NCBI GenBank assembly: GCA_963678445.1
Contig: OY782877.1
Coordinates: 4,774,001-4,838,000, forward strand
Reading direction: 5' to 3'
DNA length: 64,000 nt
DNA from: G963678445 sp963678445
GTDB taxonomy: Bacteria > Hydrogenedentota > Hydrogenedentia > Hydrogenedentales > G963678445
Positions within the stretch are counted from its first letter, which is position 1, and every line of letters starts with the position of its first letter. A program made the translations under genes and the position numbers. The notes under the pieces were generated by a model. The model did not search any database and was not told the DNA's origin. It saw nothing but the letters and a program-made list of their open reading frames with translations. Shown here piece by piece: positions 35,772 through 44,470 of this stretch.

Positions 35772-36683
35772 ATGTCAAAAACAGGTCTGGTCTACTGTGA
35801 AGAAACGCTTTTGCATGATACCGGGCCTCTGCATCCAGAACGCCCTGCGCGTTTAGTTGCTGTGCTGAAAGGATTGGAAAATGATGGGCTTCACTTACCT
35901 CGGGTAAAGGTGCAAGCGGCGGAGCGTGAGGATTTGTTACGGGTGCATTCGCCAGGACATCTGGCTTTGCTGGAACGATGTTGTCGCACGGGGCGTCCGT
36001 ATCCTGATCCAGATACCGTCATGGGCGCAGCTTCGTGGAAAGCAGCCTTGTTGGCTGCAGGCGGAGCGATTAGCGCTTGCCGCGATATTGTATCGGGGCT
36101 ATATGACAATGTGTTTTGGCTGATGCGTCCACCAAGCCATCATGCCGAGGTAGATCACGCCATGGGTTTTTGCCTGTTTAACAACGTGGCTGTGGCGGCG
36201 CGCTGGCTACAGGCGGAGGCGGGCATAAAACGGATAGCTATTCTGGATTGGGATATCCACCATGGCAATGGGACGCAGCATATATTTTATGAGGACGCGT
36301 CGGTGTATTACATCAGTCTGCACCAGCACCCGCATTTTCCTGGTACCGGTTTCCCGGAAGAACGTGGAGCGCAAGGCACGAATCTCAATATCCAGTTTGC
36401 GCCCAACACAGCAGCCGAAGCCTGGTTATTAGCTATGGAAAAGCAGGTGGTGCCGGAATTGGAAGCGTTTTCGCCGGATATTTTATTAATCTCCTGTGGA
36501 TTTGATGCACATCACCTCGACCCGTTGGGGCTGCAACAACTGGATGCAACGCATTTCGGCCAAATGACGGAGATGGTAAAGCATATTGCGGACGGACGCA
36601 TCGTTTCTTTCATAGAAGGCGGGTATCATTTGGAGGCACTGGCGACATCGGCAGTAGCCCATGTTCGCGCCTTACAGGCCTAG
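35772..36683 (+). CDS. Histone-deacetylase-family amidohydrolase (AcuC/class II HDAC-like)
   Basis: About 303 residues. The ATG at 35772 follows GGGAGG at ~9 bases and starts MSKTGLVYCEETLLHDTG; an in-frame TTG upstream is ignored. Motifs: RPPSHHAEVDHAMGFCLFNN (tandem His charge relay), LDWDIHHGNGTQ (Asp/His zinc ligands), ISCGFDAHHLDPLG (third ligand Asp) and FIEGGYHLEAL (here His replaces the transition-state Tyr-equivalent position as in some bacterial members; the alignment should be checked). Likely deacetylates lysines, polyamines or other acylated amines. It stands alone; a family-1 repeat begins in its stop codon. Confidence 0.88.
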   Translation: MSKTGLVYCEETLLHDTGPLHPERPARLVAVLKGLENDGLHLPRVKVQAAEREDLLRVHSPGHLALLERCCRTGRPYPDPDTVMGAASWKAALLAAGGAISACRDIVSGLYDNVFWLMRPPSHHAEVDHAMGFCLFNNVAVAARWLQAEAGIKRIAILDWDIHHGNGTQHIFYEDASVYYISLHQHPHFPGTGFPEERGAQGTNLNIQFAPNTAAEAWLLAMEKQVVPELEAFSPDILLISCGFDAHHLDPLGLQQLDATHFGQMTEMVKHIADGRIVSFIEGGYHLEALATSAVAHVRALQA

Positions 36684-36725
36684 CGGTGGTCCAGCGACCA
36701 CGAGCAATATTTATGGTCCTTGCCG
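36682..36725 (+). repeat. Family-1 repeat, truncated copy
   Basis: AGCGGTGGTCCAGCGACCAC then ATTTATGGTCCTTGCCGTTG. Starts in the TAG stop of the deacetylase gene; hairpin 2 and the tail are missing. Confidence 0.8.
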
Positions 36726-37213
36726 TTGCTATAGAATGGCATTATCTTGATTTCTTTGCAGTTCTCAAATTCAAGAGAGCTAGAGGTGGTCCAGCGACCA
36801 CGAGCAAGTGGCCAGCGCCACCGGCAGTCCCTGAAAACGGCAAATTTTTGTTCTTTGTGACAGCTTTTGAAGTGTCCGTCAGTGATGCGTAGCACCACGG
36901 ACAAAAAATCCATCGATTGTTTGTGTCTGCATTAACGATTCAATAGCTGTATTCGTAGGATAAAATGCCACAGGCTTTGACTTTATGCCAAGGGGATGGG
37001 TACAATTTTGGCGCTGGCTTTCTTCGTTCCATGGTATTTCCGTGGAAAAGGGAAAAACGGTGGTTGTCGCACCTCCAGAGCAAACCGCAGGGATGTGTTT
37101 GGAGGAGAGGCCAACGAGTCAGTCCTGTTGTATTCATAATACACGAGGGGCAATTTTGTATCCCTCCGGTATTTCATTTCTGGAAAAATCAGTTTCAAAG
37201 TCAGGAGTCTTTC
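36684..37213. other. intergenic region before glyS
   Basis: Contains two family-1 repeats. The remaining part, 36900-37200, has no gene; in-frame extension of GlyRS through it is possible but unlike the family. I looked for a T-box leader (AGGGTGG with GGTACCGCG and a Gly specifier) and did not find one. Confidence 0.5.
36782..36890 (+). repeat. Family-1 repeat, full copy
   Basis: GAGGTGGTCCAGCGACCAC, AAGTGGCCAGCGCCAC, GGCAGTCCCTGAAAACGG and tail TTGTGACAGCTTTTG...GTCAGTGATG. Hairpins 1 and 2 remain paired although the bases differ from other copies. Confidence 0.82.
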
Positions 37214-38509
37214 GTGGATAAACTGGTCAGTCTATGTAAACGTAAAGGATTCATCTTCCAATCCAGTGGTATTTATGGCGGCATCAATGGGTGCTGGGAT
37301 TTTGGACCGTTGGGTGTGGAATTGAAACGCAATCTGAAAGAGGATTGGTGGTATAACTTCGTCCAGATTCGGGATGATATGGTCGGCCTGGACGCCAGTA
37401 TCATTATGCACCCGCAAGTGTGGGTAGCCAGTGGGCATGTGGAAGCCTTCCACGATATGCTGGTGGATTGCAAGGAGTGCAAAAAACGTTTCCGTGCGGA
37501 TCACTTGGAAACCGAGCGTTGTCCTGAATGCGGCGGCGAACTCACCGAGCCCAAGGCGTTTAACAGCATGCTGAAGACGCGCATGGGGGTGAGTGATGAA
37601 TCCGCAGTGGAAACCTACCTTCGTCCGGAAACCTGCCAGTCTATCTTTGTCGATTTCAAGGAAGTCTACTCTTCTTCCCGCGTCAAGGTGCCTTTCGGTA
37701 TTGCCCAGATTGGTAAAAGTTTCCGCAACGAAATCAACCCGCGCAACTTCATCTTCCGTAGCCGTGAATTTGAACAGATGGAAATTGAATTCTTCTGTAA
37801 GGAAGAGGAAGAAGAAGCCTGGTTCGACCGTTGGCAGAAAGATATCTGGCAGTGGTATCTGGATCTGGGATTGAATAAAGACAAGTTGCGTTGGTATGAA
37901 CATCCCAAGGAATCGTTGGCGCACTATTCCAAGCGCACGGTGGATGTGGAATATGAGTTCCCCTTTGGCTGGGGTGAATTGCAGGGTCTGGCCAATCGTG
38001 GCGTGTATGATTTGACGCAACACACCAACCATTCCGGCAAAGATTTGAAATTTTTCGATCAGGAAAAGAATGAGCGCTTCTTCCCCACGGTTATCGAACC
38101 TTCTGCAGGTGCCGATCGCACCACCCTGGCGGTCTTGTGCAACGCCTATACAGAAGAAGAAGTCAACGGCGAAAAGCGGACCGTCATGCGCCTGGCTCCG
38201 AAACTCGCCCCCATCAAGGCAGCTGTGTTGCCGTTGGTCAAAAAGAATGGCCTGGCGGAAATCGCTCAGGATTTGGAGAAGAAGCTGCGTCGTAAATTTG
38301 CCACTTTCTATGACCAATCCGGTGCTATCGGTCGACGCTATCGCCGCATGGATGAAATCGGCACCCCCTTCTGCGTTTGTGTTGACTTTGATACTAAGGA
38401 AGATGAAACTGTCACGATCCGTGAACGCGATAGCATGGAACAGACTCGTCTTCCCATGGCTGAGGTAGCGGACTATATTCAGAAACGTGTTTCGATGGAA
38501 CGAGACTGA
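37214..38509 (+). CDS. glyS: Glycyl-tRNA synthetase (single-chain, homodimeric type)
   Basis: About 431 residues; charges tRNA-Gly in the cytoplasm. GTG at 37214 has AGGAG 6 bases upstream and gives the expected N-terminus, VDKLVSLCKRKGFIFQSSGI (family: xxxIVSLCKRRGFIFQSSEIYGG). Class II motifs are visible: GCWDFGPLGVELKRNL, the zinc-type CKECKK...CPECGG pair, FRNEINPRNFIFRSREFEQ (motif 2), and EPSAGADRTTLAVLC (motif 3). The C-terminal anticodon domain is complete. This is the alpha2 type, not the alpha2beta2 GlyQ/GlyS of most Gram-negatives. A longer in-frame start at 36965 would add 83 unconserved residues and is rejected. Confidence 0.96.
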   Translation: MDKLVSLCKRKGFIFQSSGIYGGINGCWDFGPLGVELKRNLKEDWWYNFVQIRDDMVGLDASIIMHPQVWVASGHVEAFHDMLVDCKECKKRFRADHLETERCPECGGELTEPKAFNSMLKTRMGVSDESAVETYLRPETCQSIFVDFKEVYSSSRVKVPFGIAQIGKSFRNEINPRNFIFRSREFEQMEIEFFCKEEEEEAWFDRWQKDIWQWYLDLGLNKDKLRWYEHPKESLAHYSKRTVDVEYEFPFGWGELQGLANRGVYDLTQHTNHSGKDLKFFDQEKNERFFPTVIEPSAGADRTTLAVLCNAYTEEEVNGEKRTVMRLAPKLAPIKAAVLPLVKKNGLAEIAQDLEKKLRRKFATFYDQSGAIGRRYRRMDEIGTPFCVCVDFDTKEDETVTIRERDSMEQTRLPMAEVADYIQKRVSMERD

Positions 38510-38538
38510 TTTCACACACACCGCACATGCGTGATACA

Positions 38539-38578
38539 CTGGGAGAATCGATAATATATGGATTCTCCCAGTTTTTTT
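38539..38578 (+). terminator. intrinsic terminator after glyS
   Basis: Perfect 11-bp stem CTGGGAGAATC (38539-38549) / GATTCTCCCAG (38561-38571), 11-base loop, then seven T. Confidence 0.95.
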
Positions 38579-38675
38579 GTGGTCCAGCGACCACAAGCAA
38601 GAGATGTGGTTCTTGCCGTTCGTGACCGCAGCAAAATTTCGTTTTTATGACTGCCTTGGAAATACCAGGCACTAC
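38579..38675 (+). repeat. Family-1 repeat lacking hairpin 2
   Basis: GTGGTCCAGCGACCAC, ATGTGGTTCTTGCCGTTCGTGACC, GCAAAATTTCGTTTTTATGA and CTGCCTTGGAAATACCAGGC. It begins directly after the terminator T-run, so here it lies outside the glyS message. Confidence 0.8.
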
Positions 38676-38708
38676 TCCCTATCTCGTTCACACAGGAACA
38701 GGAAGAAG

Positions 38709-39443
38709 ATGCTCAACTACGATAACATCGCTTTGCATTATGATCGGCACCGGCGTGGCGGTGGCCCCTATCTTGACGGTATCGTAGAGCAGTTGGATAT
38801 CGTACAGAGGCAGCGTGTGCTGGAGTTTGGTGCTGGCACGGGCAATAATACAAGGGCTCTGCAGGAGGTGCGCCCTAACATCGCGCTTACCGCATTGGAG
38901 CCTTCTGCGGGGATGCTTGCAAAAGGCGCTTTGAAAGCGCCAAAGGCCCGTTGGATACGCGCCAATGCGCAACAGTTTCCTTTTGCAGATGCCAGCTTTG
39001 ATTTTATTTTCTCGGTATACGTGTTGCATCATATCGAAAATTTACAGGCTTTATTTGAAGAATGCGCACGGGTATTACACAACGGCACGGTTGCCTGCGT
39101 TACTGCGTCGCATGACTTTATCCGGCAGCATCCGATGAAGCAGTACTTTCCCAGCTTTGCCGAGGTCGATCTGGCACGATTCCAATCGGTGGAAGTCATT
39201 GAGGAGGCCATGCGTGCAAGCGGCTTTTGTAAAATTGGTGCGACTCCACAAACAGCGCCCCCGCAACCGATTGATGCTGATTATGTGCAAAAGATTGAAG
39301 AAAAATTTATCTCTACCTACGACCTGCTGCCGGAAGATGAATTCCAGACGGGTGTGGCGCGTCTTCGTGCAGAAGTGCAGGCACATGGGCAATTGGCAGA
39401 ACCTTTTCGTTGGCAAGCCGTTACAGTATGGGCAAGTTTGTAG
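38709..39443 (+). CDS. Class I SAM-dependent methyltransferase
   Basis: About 244 residues. ATG at 38709 after AGGAAG. Motif I is VLEFGAGTGNNTRAL (~38-52), acidic motif II TALEPSAGMLA (~64), and motif post-I/IV FADASFDFIFSVYVLHHIEN (~92-112), as in UbiE/BioC-like enzymes of the Methyltransf_11 family. No substrate-specific domain is recognisable. It is followed by rsgA 55 bases downstream and may share its transcript. Confidence 0.88.
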   Translation: MLNYDNIALHYDRHRRGGGPYLDGIVEQLDIVQRQRVLEFGAGTGNNTRALQEVRPNIALTALEPSAGMLAKGALKAPKARWIRANAQQFPFADASFDFIFSVYVLHHIENLQALFEECARVLHNGTVACVTASHDFIRQHPMKQYFPSFAEVDLARFQSVEVIEEAMRASGFCKIGATPQTAPPQPIDADYVQKIEEKFISTYDLLPEDEFQTGVARLRAEVQAHGQLAEPFRWQAVTVWASL

Positions 39444-39498
39444 GTAGTCCGGACACCAGACGTTACTTTGGAGACGAAGCAGGAGCATGGATTGATTC

Positions 39499-40590
39499 AT
39501 GGCCAAGAAAAAGAAACTGGAAAAGAAAAAACGCAAGACAGTACGTACGCGCAACTGGGAAGACAAGCACGAGTTTGCCTTTACCCATGATCTGGTCAAA
39601 CATCGTCGCGCTTCAGTGAAACTGCCCGAAGCCGCCGAAGAATCCAATCCCTTGCCCGTCAATTTTGAACCCAATGGGGTTGTCATCTCTCATGCCAAAA
39701 AATGGGCTTTTGTCGAGCTTGCCGGTGAAGAGCGGCTCTGCCTGATTGATGAACGCCTCAAGGAGAAGGATTCCACCTTGCTGGCCCCTGGTGATCGGGT
39801 ACTGGTGGAATTTGAGAATACGGATGCTATTGTACGTGGCGTCTCTGAACGTACCACAAAATTATGTAGGCCCGGTCACGCCGACGCACGTCTGAATGAA
39901 CAGGTTTTTGCCGCCAACATTGATCTGCTCGTCGTTGTCGCTGCCAGCATGAAGCCCCCTTTTCGCGTTGGTCTGGTAGATCGCTACCTTATCGCAGCAG
40001 AAGTCGGTGGCGTCAAGCCCGTACTCTGCGTCAATAAAATGGATCTGGTCGATACGCCCCCCGAAGCCCTCTCGCTCTATCGCGATCTAGGTATCCCTAT
40101 CGTCCTAACCAGTTGCACCACGGGGGAAGGCATCGATGAACTGCGCGCACTGCTAAAAAACAAGTGTAGCGTACTGTCGGGACATAGCGGTGTAGGGAAA
40201 TCTTCGCTGCTCAACGTCCTCTCCCCTGACCTTTCGCTCCACACCAAGGCGGTTAGCCAGGCTACGCAAAAAGGCCAGCATACCACCACGGCGTCACGCC
40301 TCTACGTACTCGAAGATAGTATTCGTATCATCGACACACCCGGCATTCGTGCTTTAGGGGTATGGGGGGTTTCCCCCGAAGAGCTTACCTACTACTTTCC
40401 GGAAATCGCAGAGGCCGCTGGCGAATGCCGCTTTCGCAATTGCACCCATTCCCACGAACCCGATTGCGCTGTACGCGAGGCGGTGGAAAACAACGCGATA
40501 TCTTCTGCTCGATACGCATCCTACCTGCGTATTCGCGCAAGCCTGGAATCGGAAACCGGGATGACGCCAGGGCGTATGATGCCCTTGTAG
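39499..40590 (+). CDS. rsgA: Ribosome small-subunit-dependent GTPase A
   Basis: A 363-residue GTPase that checks 30S maturation. The order of motifs is circularly permuted, which identifies the family: NKMD (G4, ~177) precedes SGHSGVGKSSLLN (G1, ~227) and DTPG (G3, ~279). An N-terminal OB-like domain and the C-terminal zinc site CRFRNCTHSHEPDC are present. The N-terminus is very basic (KKKKLEKKKRKTVRTR), suited for rRNA binding and longer than in E. coli-type start regions. Confidence 0.95.
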   Translation: MAKKKKLEKKKRKTVRTRNWEDKHEFAFTHDLVKHRRASVKLPEAAEESNPLPVNFEPNGVVISHAKKWAFVELAGEERLCLIDERLKEKDSTLLAPGDRVLVEFENTDAIVRGVSERTTKLCRPGHADARLNEQVFAANIDLLVVVAASMKPPFRVGLVDRYLIAAEVGGVKPVLCVNKMDLVDTPPEALSLYRDLGIPIVLTSCTTGEGIDELRALLKNKCSVLSGHSGVGKSSLLNVLSPDLSLHTKAVSQATQKGQHTTTASRLYVLEDSIRIIDTPGIRALGVWGVSPEELTYYFPEIAEAAGECRFRNCTHSHEPDCAVREAVENNAISSARYASYLRIRASLESETGMTPGRMMPL

Positions 40591-40669
40591 CGTTCTATGC
40601 GCCATTTAAAGTATGATACCGCCTCAAGGAAAGAAGTTCGTTGTATAGAACCTCACAGGATGTTTCCTC

Positions 40670-41671
40670 TTGCTTATCTATATTCTTGAAATTCTAATCG
40701 CTGTCGGCGTGTTGTGGAAATGCGCCGATTGGTTTGTTGAAGGTGCTGTAGGTATCGCTGAAAAGCTCGGCGTTCCCAAACTGCTCGTCGGTCTCGTTCT
40801 CGTCAGCGTCGCCACCAGCCTGCCCGAACTCATGACCTCCCTGCTTGCCGCCTTTCAAGGCATGCCGCAACTTGCCCTCGGCAACGGCGTCGGTTCAATC
40901 GCTATCGACGAATCCGTCGCTCTCGGTCTTGGCGCAGCCGTGACCGCCGCTCCCCTTACCGCTTGCCTCAAGACCCTGCGCATGTCTGCTTTTGTCCTGA
41001 TAGGAGTCATTGTAATCGCCTTCGTACTTTCGCTAAATGGTACGTTGGGACAACTCGAAGGCGGGTTTCTCGTCCTTATCTTCCTGGCCTATAACATACA
41101 GCTTTACCGTAGCCATCGCGCACAAAACAATGCTGCCAAAGAGGTAGCGAAAACACTGGAAAGTGTGCCTGGAAAAGAAGACCCAGGACAAATGAAAGTG
41201 CTCACTATTCTGCTCTTTTTCATCGGCGGTCTTTTGGGGGTGCTCATTGGTAGTCAAATACTGCTGACCGGCGCGCTGGGCATCGCCAAGGCTTTTGGCC
41301 TGCCCCCTGTCATCATCGGGCTCACCATCACCGCCATCGGCACCTCTACTCCCGAAATCGCCACCTGTATCGTATCGGCGCTGAAACGTGAGAGCGCTAT
41401 TGGCGTAGGTAACATCATCGGCTCCGACATCTTCAATATCTGCTGCGTAGCCGGCCTCAGCGCCGTCGTTCATCCGCTTACCGTAAGCAACTCGCTTGTC
41501 ATCTACTTCATGTTTCCCGGCGTCCTCGTCATCGTTCTTACGGTACTGGCCATGCTTCGCTTCCTGGGCGGCCTCAACCGTTGGTGCGGATTAACGCTAC
41601 TGGGCCTCTACCTCATTTACATTAGTATCCTCTTTTATCTGGTCCATAAAGGCGCACCTTTGCCCGCATAA
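40670..41671 (+). CDS. CaCA-family sodium/calcium antiporter-like membrane protein (YrbG-like)
   Basis: A 333-residue inner-membrane protein with about ten helices and two alpha repeats. Repeat 2 has the family signature TAIGTSTPEIATCIVSAL...GVGNIIGSDIFNI. Repeat 1 is changed: SVATSLPELMTSLLAAF...ALGNGVGSIAIDESVAL, where the usual GSNxFN becomes GSIAIDE. Start is TTG at 40670 with AGGAT upstream. The acidic Glu residues of both repeats (LPE, TPE) are kept, so ion exchange is likely, but ion preference may differ. Confidence 0.88.
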   Translation: MLIYILEILIAVGVLWKCADWFVEGAVGIAEKLGVPKLLVGLVLVSVATSLPELMTSLLAAFQGMPQLALGNGVGSIAIDESVALGLGAAVTAAPLTACLKTLRMSAFVLIGVIVIAFVLSLNGTLGQLEGGFLVLIFLAYNIQLYRSHRAQNNAAKEVAKTLESVPGKEDPGQMKVLTILLFFIGGLLGVLIGSQILLTGALGIAKAFGLPPVIIGLTITAIGTSTPEIATCIVSALKRESAIGVGNIIGSDIFNICCVAGLSAVVHPLTVSNSLVIYFMFPGVLVIVLTVLAMLRFLGGLNRWCGLTLLGLYLIYISILFYLVHKGAPLPA

Positions 41672-41864
41672 AAACGGGAGAAAAACGCTTTATCGCGCCG
41701 TTTTCTTGAGGCTTTTCCCAACGTAAGATATCAAACACTACGTTGCGCTATCCGGCTTAGCCTCGTTATACTTAGACTTCATACTGAAAAACGCTTTTTG
41801 CAGTTGTAAAGGGGGCTTACCGTTTGTGTAACCCTTGACTGCGTTAAGGAAAGGATGGAATATC

Positions 41865-42197
41865 GTGCTGAAAGGATTGGGCGATCTTGGTAAAATGGGC
41901 GGCGTACTCAAGCAGGCCATGGAAATGAAACAAAACATTGAGGCGCTGAAGGAGTCGTTGGGCAATGAGCAGGTGGAGGCTTCGGCGGGTGGCGGTATGG
42001 TTTCGGTGGTTATGTCGGGCAAGATGGAGGTGCTGGAGCTGAGAATCGATCCGGAGGTGGTGAGTAAGGATGATGTTGAGATGCTGGAAACGCTTGTGCG
42101 GGCGGCGGTGAATGAAGCTGCGGAAAAAACGCGGCAATTGGTCAAGGACAAAATGGGTGAAATCGCAGGCGGTTTGGACATTCCGGGGTTAACATAA
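41865..42197 (+). CDS. YbaB/EbfC family nucleoid-associated protein
   Basis: About 110 residues. GTG at 41865 after AAGGA gives VLKGLGDLGKMGGVLKQAMEM, matching the family N-terminus; the centre has VEASAGGGMVSVVMSGKMEVLELRID and the end KTRQLVKDKMGEIAGGLDIPG. These small dimers bind DNA and are usually next to dnaX/recR; here the neighbour is fmt, which begins on the base after its stop. Confidence 0.93.
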   Translation: MLKGLGDLGKMGGVLKQAMEMKQNIEALKESLGNEQVEASAGGGMVSVVMSGKMEVLELRIDPEVVSKDDVEMLETLVRAAVNEAAEKTRQLVKDKMGEIAGGLDIPGLT

Positions 42198-43133
42198 GTG
42201 CGTACGATTTTTTTTGGAACACCTGAGCTGGCCATGCCGTCGTTGGCGGCGTTGGCGCAGCATCATGATGTGCTGGCGGTGGTCTGTCAGCCGGACAAGC
42301 CGCAGGGACGCAGCAAAAAACTGGTGCCACCACCGGTCAAGGTTTGGGCGGAGGCGCATGATATAGCCGTGCATCAGCCGAGTAAGCTGAATGATGGCAC
42401 ATTTGAAGCCTGGCTGAAAGCGCAAGCACCGGAAATTTGTACGGTGGCGGCGTATGGACGCATGCTGAAACAACCGATCCTGGATGTGCCTGCCAAAGGC
42501 TGGCTGAATGTACATCCCAGCCTGCTGCCTCGGCATCGGGGCGCCTCCCCTATTCAGACGGCAATCCTGGAAGGGGACGAAATGACGGGGGTTTCAATCA
42601 TGGATGTAATCCTCGAAATGGATGCTGGTGATATTTTGTTGCAGGAGTCTACGCCTATCGGACCACACGAGACCGCAGCGGAGTTATCCTCGCGTCTGGC
42701 GGAAATGGGTGCGCGCCTGTTGGTAGAAGGAGTGAATATGATCGAACGGGGAGACGCACATTTTATGCCTCAGGCTCCGGAACTGATCACGGAAAGTCGT
42801 AAGTTTGAAAAGCAGGATGGTGCAATACAGTGGCAGGCAAGCGCTGAGGTGCTCGACCGGCAGATACGCGCCGCCAATCCCTGGCCTATCGCCCACTGCA
42901 TGTTTCAGAATAAGATACTTCGTATCCATCAGGCAAGCATCGTAGCGGAAGATACGCAGGCAGCGCCGGGTGTAGTAACCCATATCGATAAAAAAAGTTT
43001 GTGGGTGGCGACAGGGCGTCAACAACTTTCTATTGAAATTATCCAGGCACCCGGCAAGAAAGCCTTGCCTGTCGATGCATTTTTACGCGGTAACCAGATT
43101 GCTCTGGGAGATCGCTTTGAGGAAGTACGCTAA
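42198..43133 (+). CDS. fmt: Methionyl-tRNA formyltransferase
   Basis: A 311-residue enzyme that formylates initiator Met-tRNA using 10-formyl-tetrahydrofolate. FFGTPELAMPSLAALA opens the Rossmann domain, AAYGRML and LNVHPSLLPRHRGASPIQ carry the active-site region, and ILEMDAGDILLQ follows; the C-terminal OB domain is complete. GTG start immediately after the ybaB stop, and its stop overlaps the rsmB start by one base (TAATG). This fmt-rsmB pairing is common in bacteria. Confidence 0.96.
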   Translation: MRTIFFGTPELAMPSLAALAQHHDVLAVVCQPDKPQGRSKKLVPPPVKVWAEAHDIAVHQPSKLNDGTFEAWLKAQAPEICTVAAYGRMLKQPILDVPAKGWLNVHPSLLPRHRGASPIQTAILEGDEMTGVSIMDVILEMDAGDILLQESTPIGPHETAAELSSRLAEMGARLLVEGVNMIERGDAHFMPQAPELITESRKFEKQDGAIQWQASAEVLDRQIRAANPWPIAHCMFQNKILRIHQASIVAEDTQAAPGVVTHIDKKSLWVATGRQQLSIEIIQAPGKKALPVDAFLRGNQIALGDRFEEVR

Positions 43134-44470
43134 TGGCAGTGGATTTAGTGCGGGATGCCGCGGTAGACGTGTTGTTGCGAGTTTTTGACCGCAACGTAAA
43201 TCTGGATGTGTCGCTGGACAAAACTTTGCGCCGAAAAAAACCGTCTGATCGGGGACGGCGCTTCATGACCAATTTGGTCTACGGCACGGTCCGCCACAAG
43301 CAATTATGTGATCATGCCCTAAAAAAGCTATGCCATCAACCGTTGGAAAAATTACCGTTACCCATCCTGGTCATATTACGCATGGCAGTATTCCAATCAC
43401 TCTTTTGCGAGAATGTCACGCACCCCGCTATGGTGCACACCTCGGTAGATTTGGCCAAGCGACGGGGACATGCAGGTTTAGCGCGAATGGTCAACGCGGT
43501 GTTGCGCCGCGCTCCGCAAAATCTCGATGAAATAGCGCTGCCGGATTCTAAAGAAAACTACGAGGACTATTTAGGTATCCGCTACTCCCTCCCCTCTTGG
43601 CTGGTAACGCGCTGGGTACAGGAGTATGGGGCGCAAGAGACCGAAATACTGGCAAAAGCCATCAATACGCCCGCATTGCCTACTTTACGCGCAAACACCT
43701 TGAAAACAAGTGTGAAAGCACTGTTGAGGCGTTTAAATCAGAGTGGATTTTCGGTCGTTCAACGCACTCCGATTCCAGACGAAATCACTTTGTTAGAGAG
43801 CAAAAAATCCATTATCCGCTCCAAATGCTTCTTGCAGGGCCATTGTATGCTCCAGGATCCCGCGTCAATGGCATCAGCACATTTGTTGGAACCTCAACCC
43901 GGGGAACGGGTATTGGATATGTGTGCAGCGCCGGGTGGTAAGACAACGCATATGGCGCAATTGTCGCAGGGAGAAGCCCGCATCACGGCGATGGATCGGG
44001 GACGATACCGTCTGGAACGGGTGCGTGAGAATGTAGAACGCATGGAGATTCCCTCGGTAGAGCTGGTCTGTGGCGACGGGCTACATCCACCGTTTGCCGA
44101 AGCACAGTTTGATGCGGTATTGCTCGATGCGCCCTGTTCGGGACTGGGCACATTGCGTCGTCATCCGGATTTAAAATGGCGTATGGATACGCAGCAAATT
44201 GCGCGTCTTGCGAAACAGCAACGCGCCTTGCTACGATCTGCGATAGCGCAATGCCGTGTGGGTGGACGGATAGTGTATTCCGTTTGTACGATTACCCCCG
44301 AAGAAACCTATGAGCTTGTCCAGGAGATTCTGCAGGATATGCAGGTGGTCGCCGAGGACGGACCGGAGTTTTTAGATTCGTGGAAAAGAACAACGGGACA
44401 GTATCAAATCCTCCCCTCAAACGAAGCATTGGACGGATTCTTCTTGACGCGATTGCGGAAGGTATCCTGA
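43133..44470 (+). CDS. rsmB: 16S rRNA (cytosine-5) methyltransferase
   Basis: A 445-residue enzyme that methylates C967 of 16S rRNA. The N-terminal NusB-like RNA-binding domain (~5-145) includes MTNLVYGTVRHKQLCDHAL. The SAM domain has VLDMCAAPGGKTTHMAQL, LLDAPCSGLGTLRRHPDLKW (PC motif) and VYSVCTITPEE (TC motif with the nucleophilic Cys). Family length. Its last 91 bases overlap the PASTA gene in another frame. Confidence 0.96.
   Translation: MAVDLVRDAAVDVLLRVFDRNVNLDVSLDKTLRRKKPSDRGRRFMTNLVYGTVRHKQLCDHALKKLCHQPLEKLPLPILVILRMAVFQSLFCENVTHPAMVHTSVDLAKRRGHAGLARMVNAVLRRAPQNLDEIALPDSKENYEDYLGIRYSLPSWLVTRWVQEYGAQETEILAKAINTPALPTLRANTLKTSVKALLRRLNQSGFSVVQRTPIPDEITLLESKKSIIRSKCFLQGHCMLQDPASMASAHLLEPQPGERVLDMCAAPGGKTTHMAQLSQGEARITAMDRGRYRLERVRENVERMEIPSVELVCGDGLHPPFAEAQFDAVLLDAPCSGLGTLRRHPDLKWRMDTQQIARLAKQQRALLRSAIAQCRVGGRIVYSVCTITPEETYELVQEILQDMQVVAEDGPEFLDSWKRTTGQYQILPSNEALDGFFLTRLRKVS

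Noticed and set aside
36965..37213. 83-residue N-terminal extension of GlyRS
   Set aside because: Not like the family N-terminus; GTG at 37214 has an ideal AGGAG and gives the conserved start.
36900..37213. T-box riboswitch for glyS
   Set aside because: No AGGGTGG/GGTACCGCG antiterminator sequence or Stem I landmarks were found.
37232..38596. 454-codon open frame antisense to glyS
   Set aside because: It mirrors the codon pattern of the real synthetase, has no ribosome binding site and no recognisable family.
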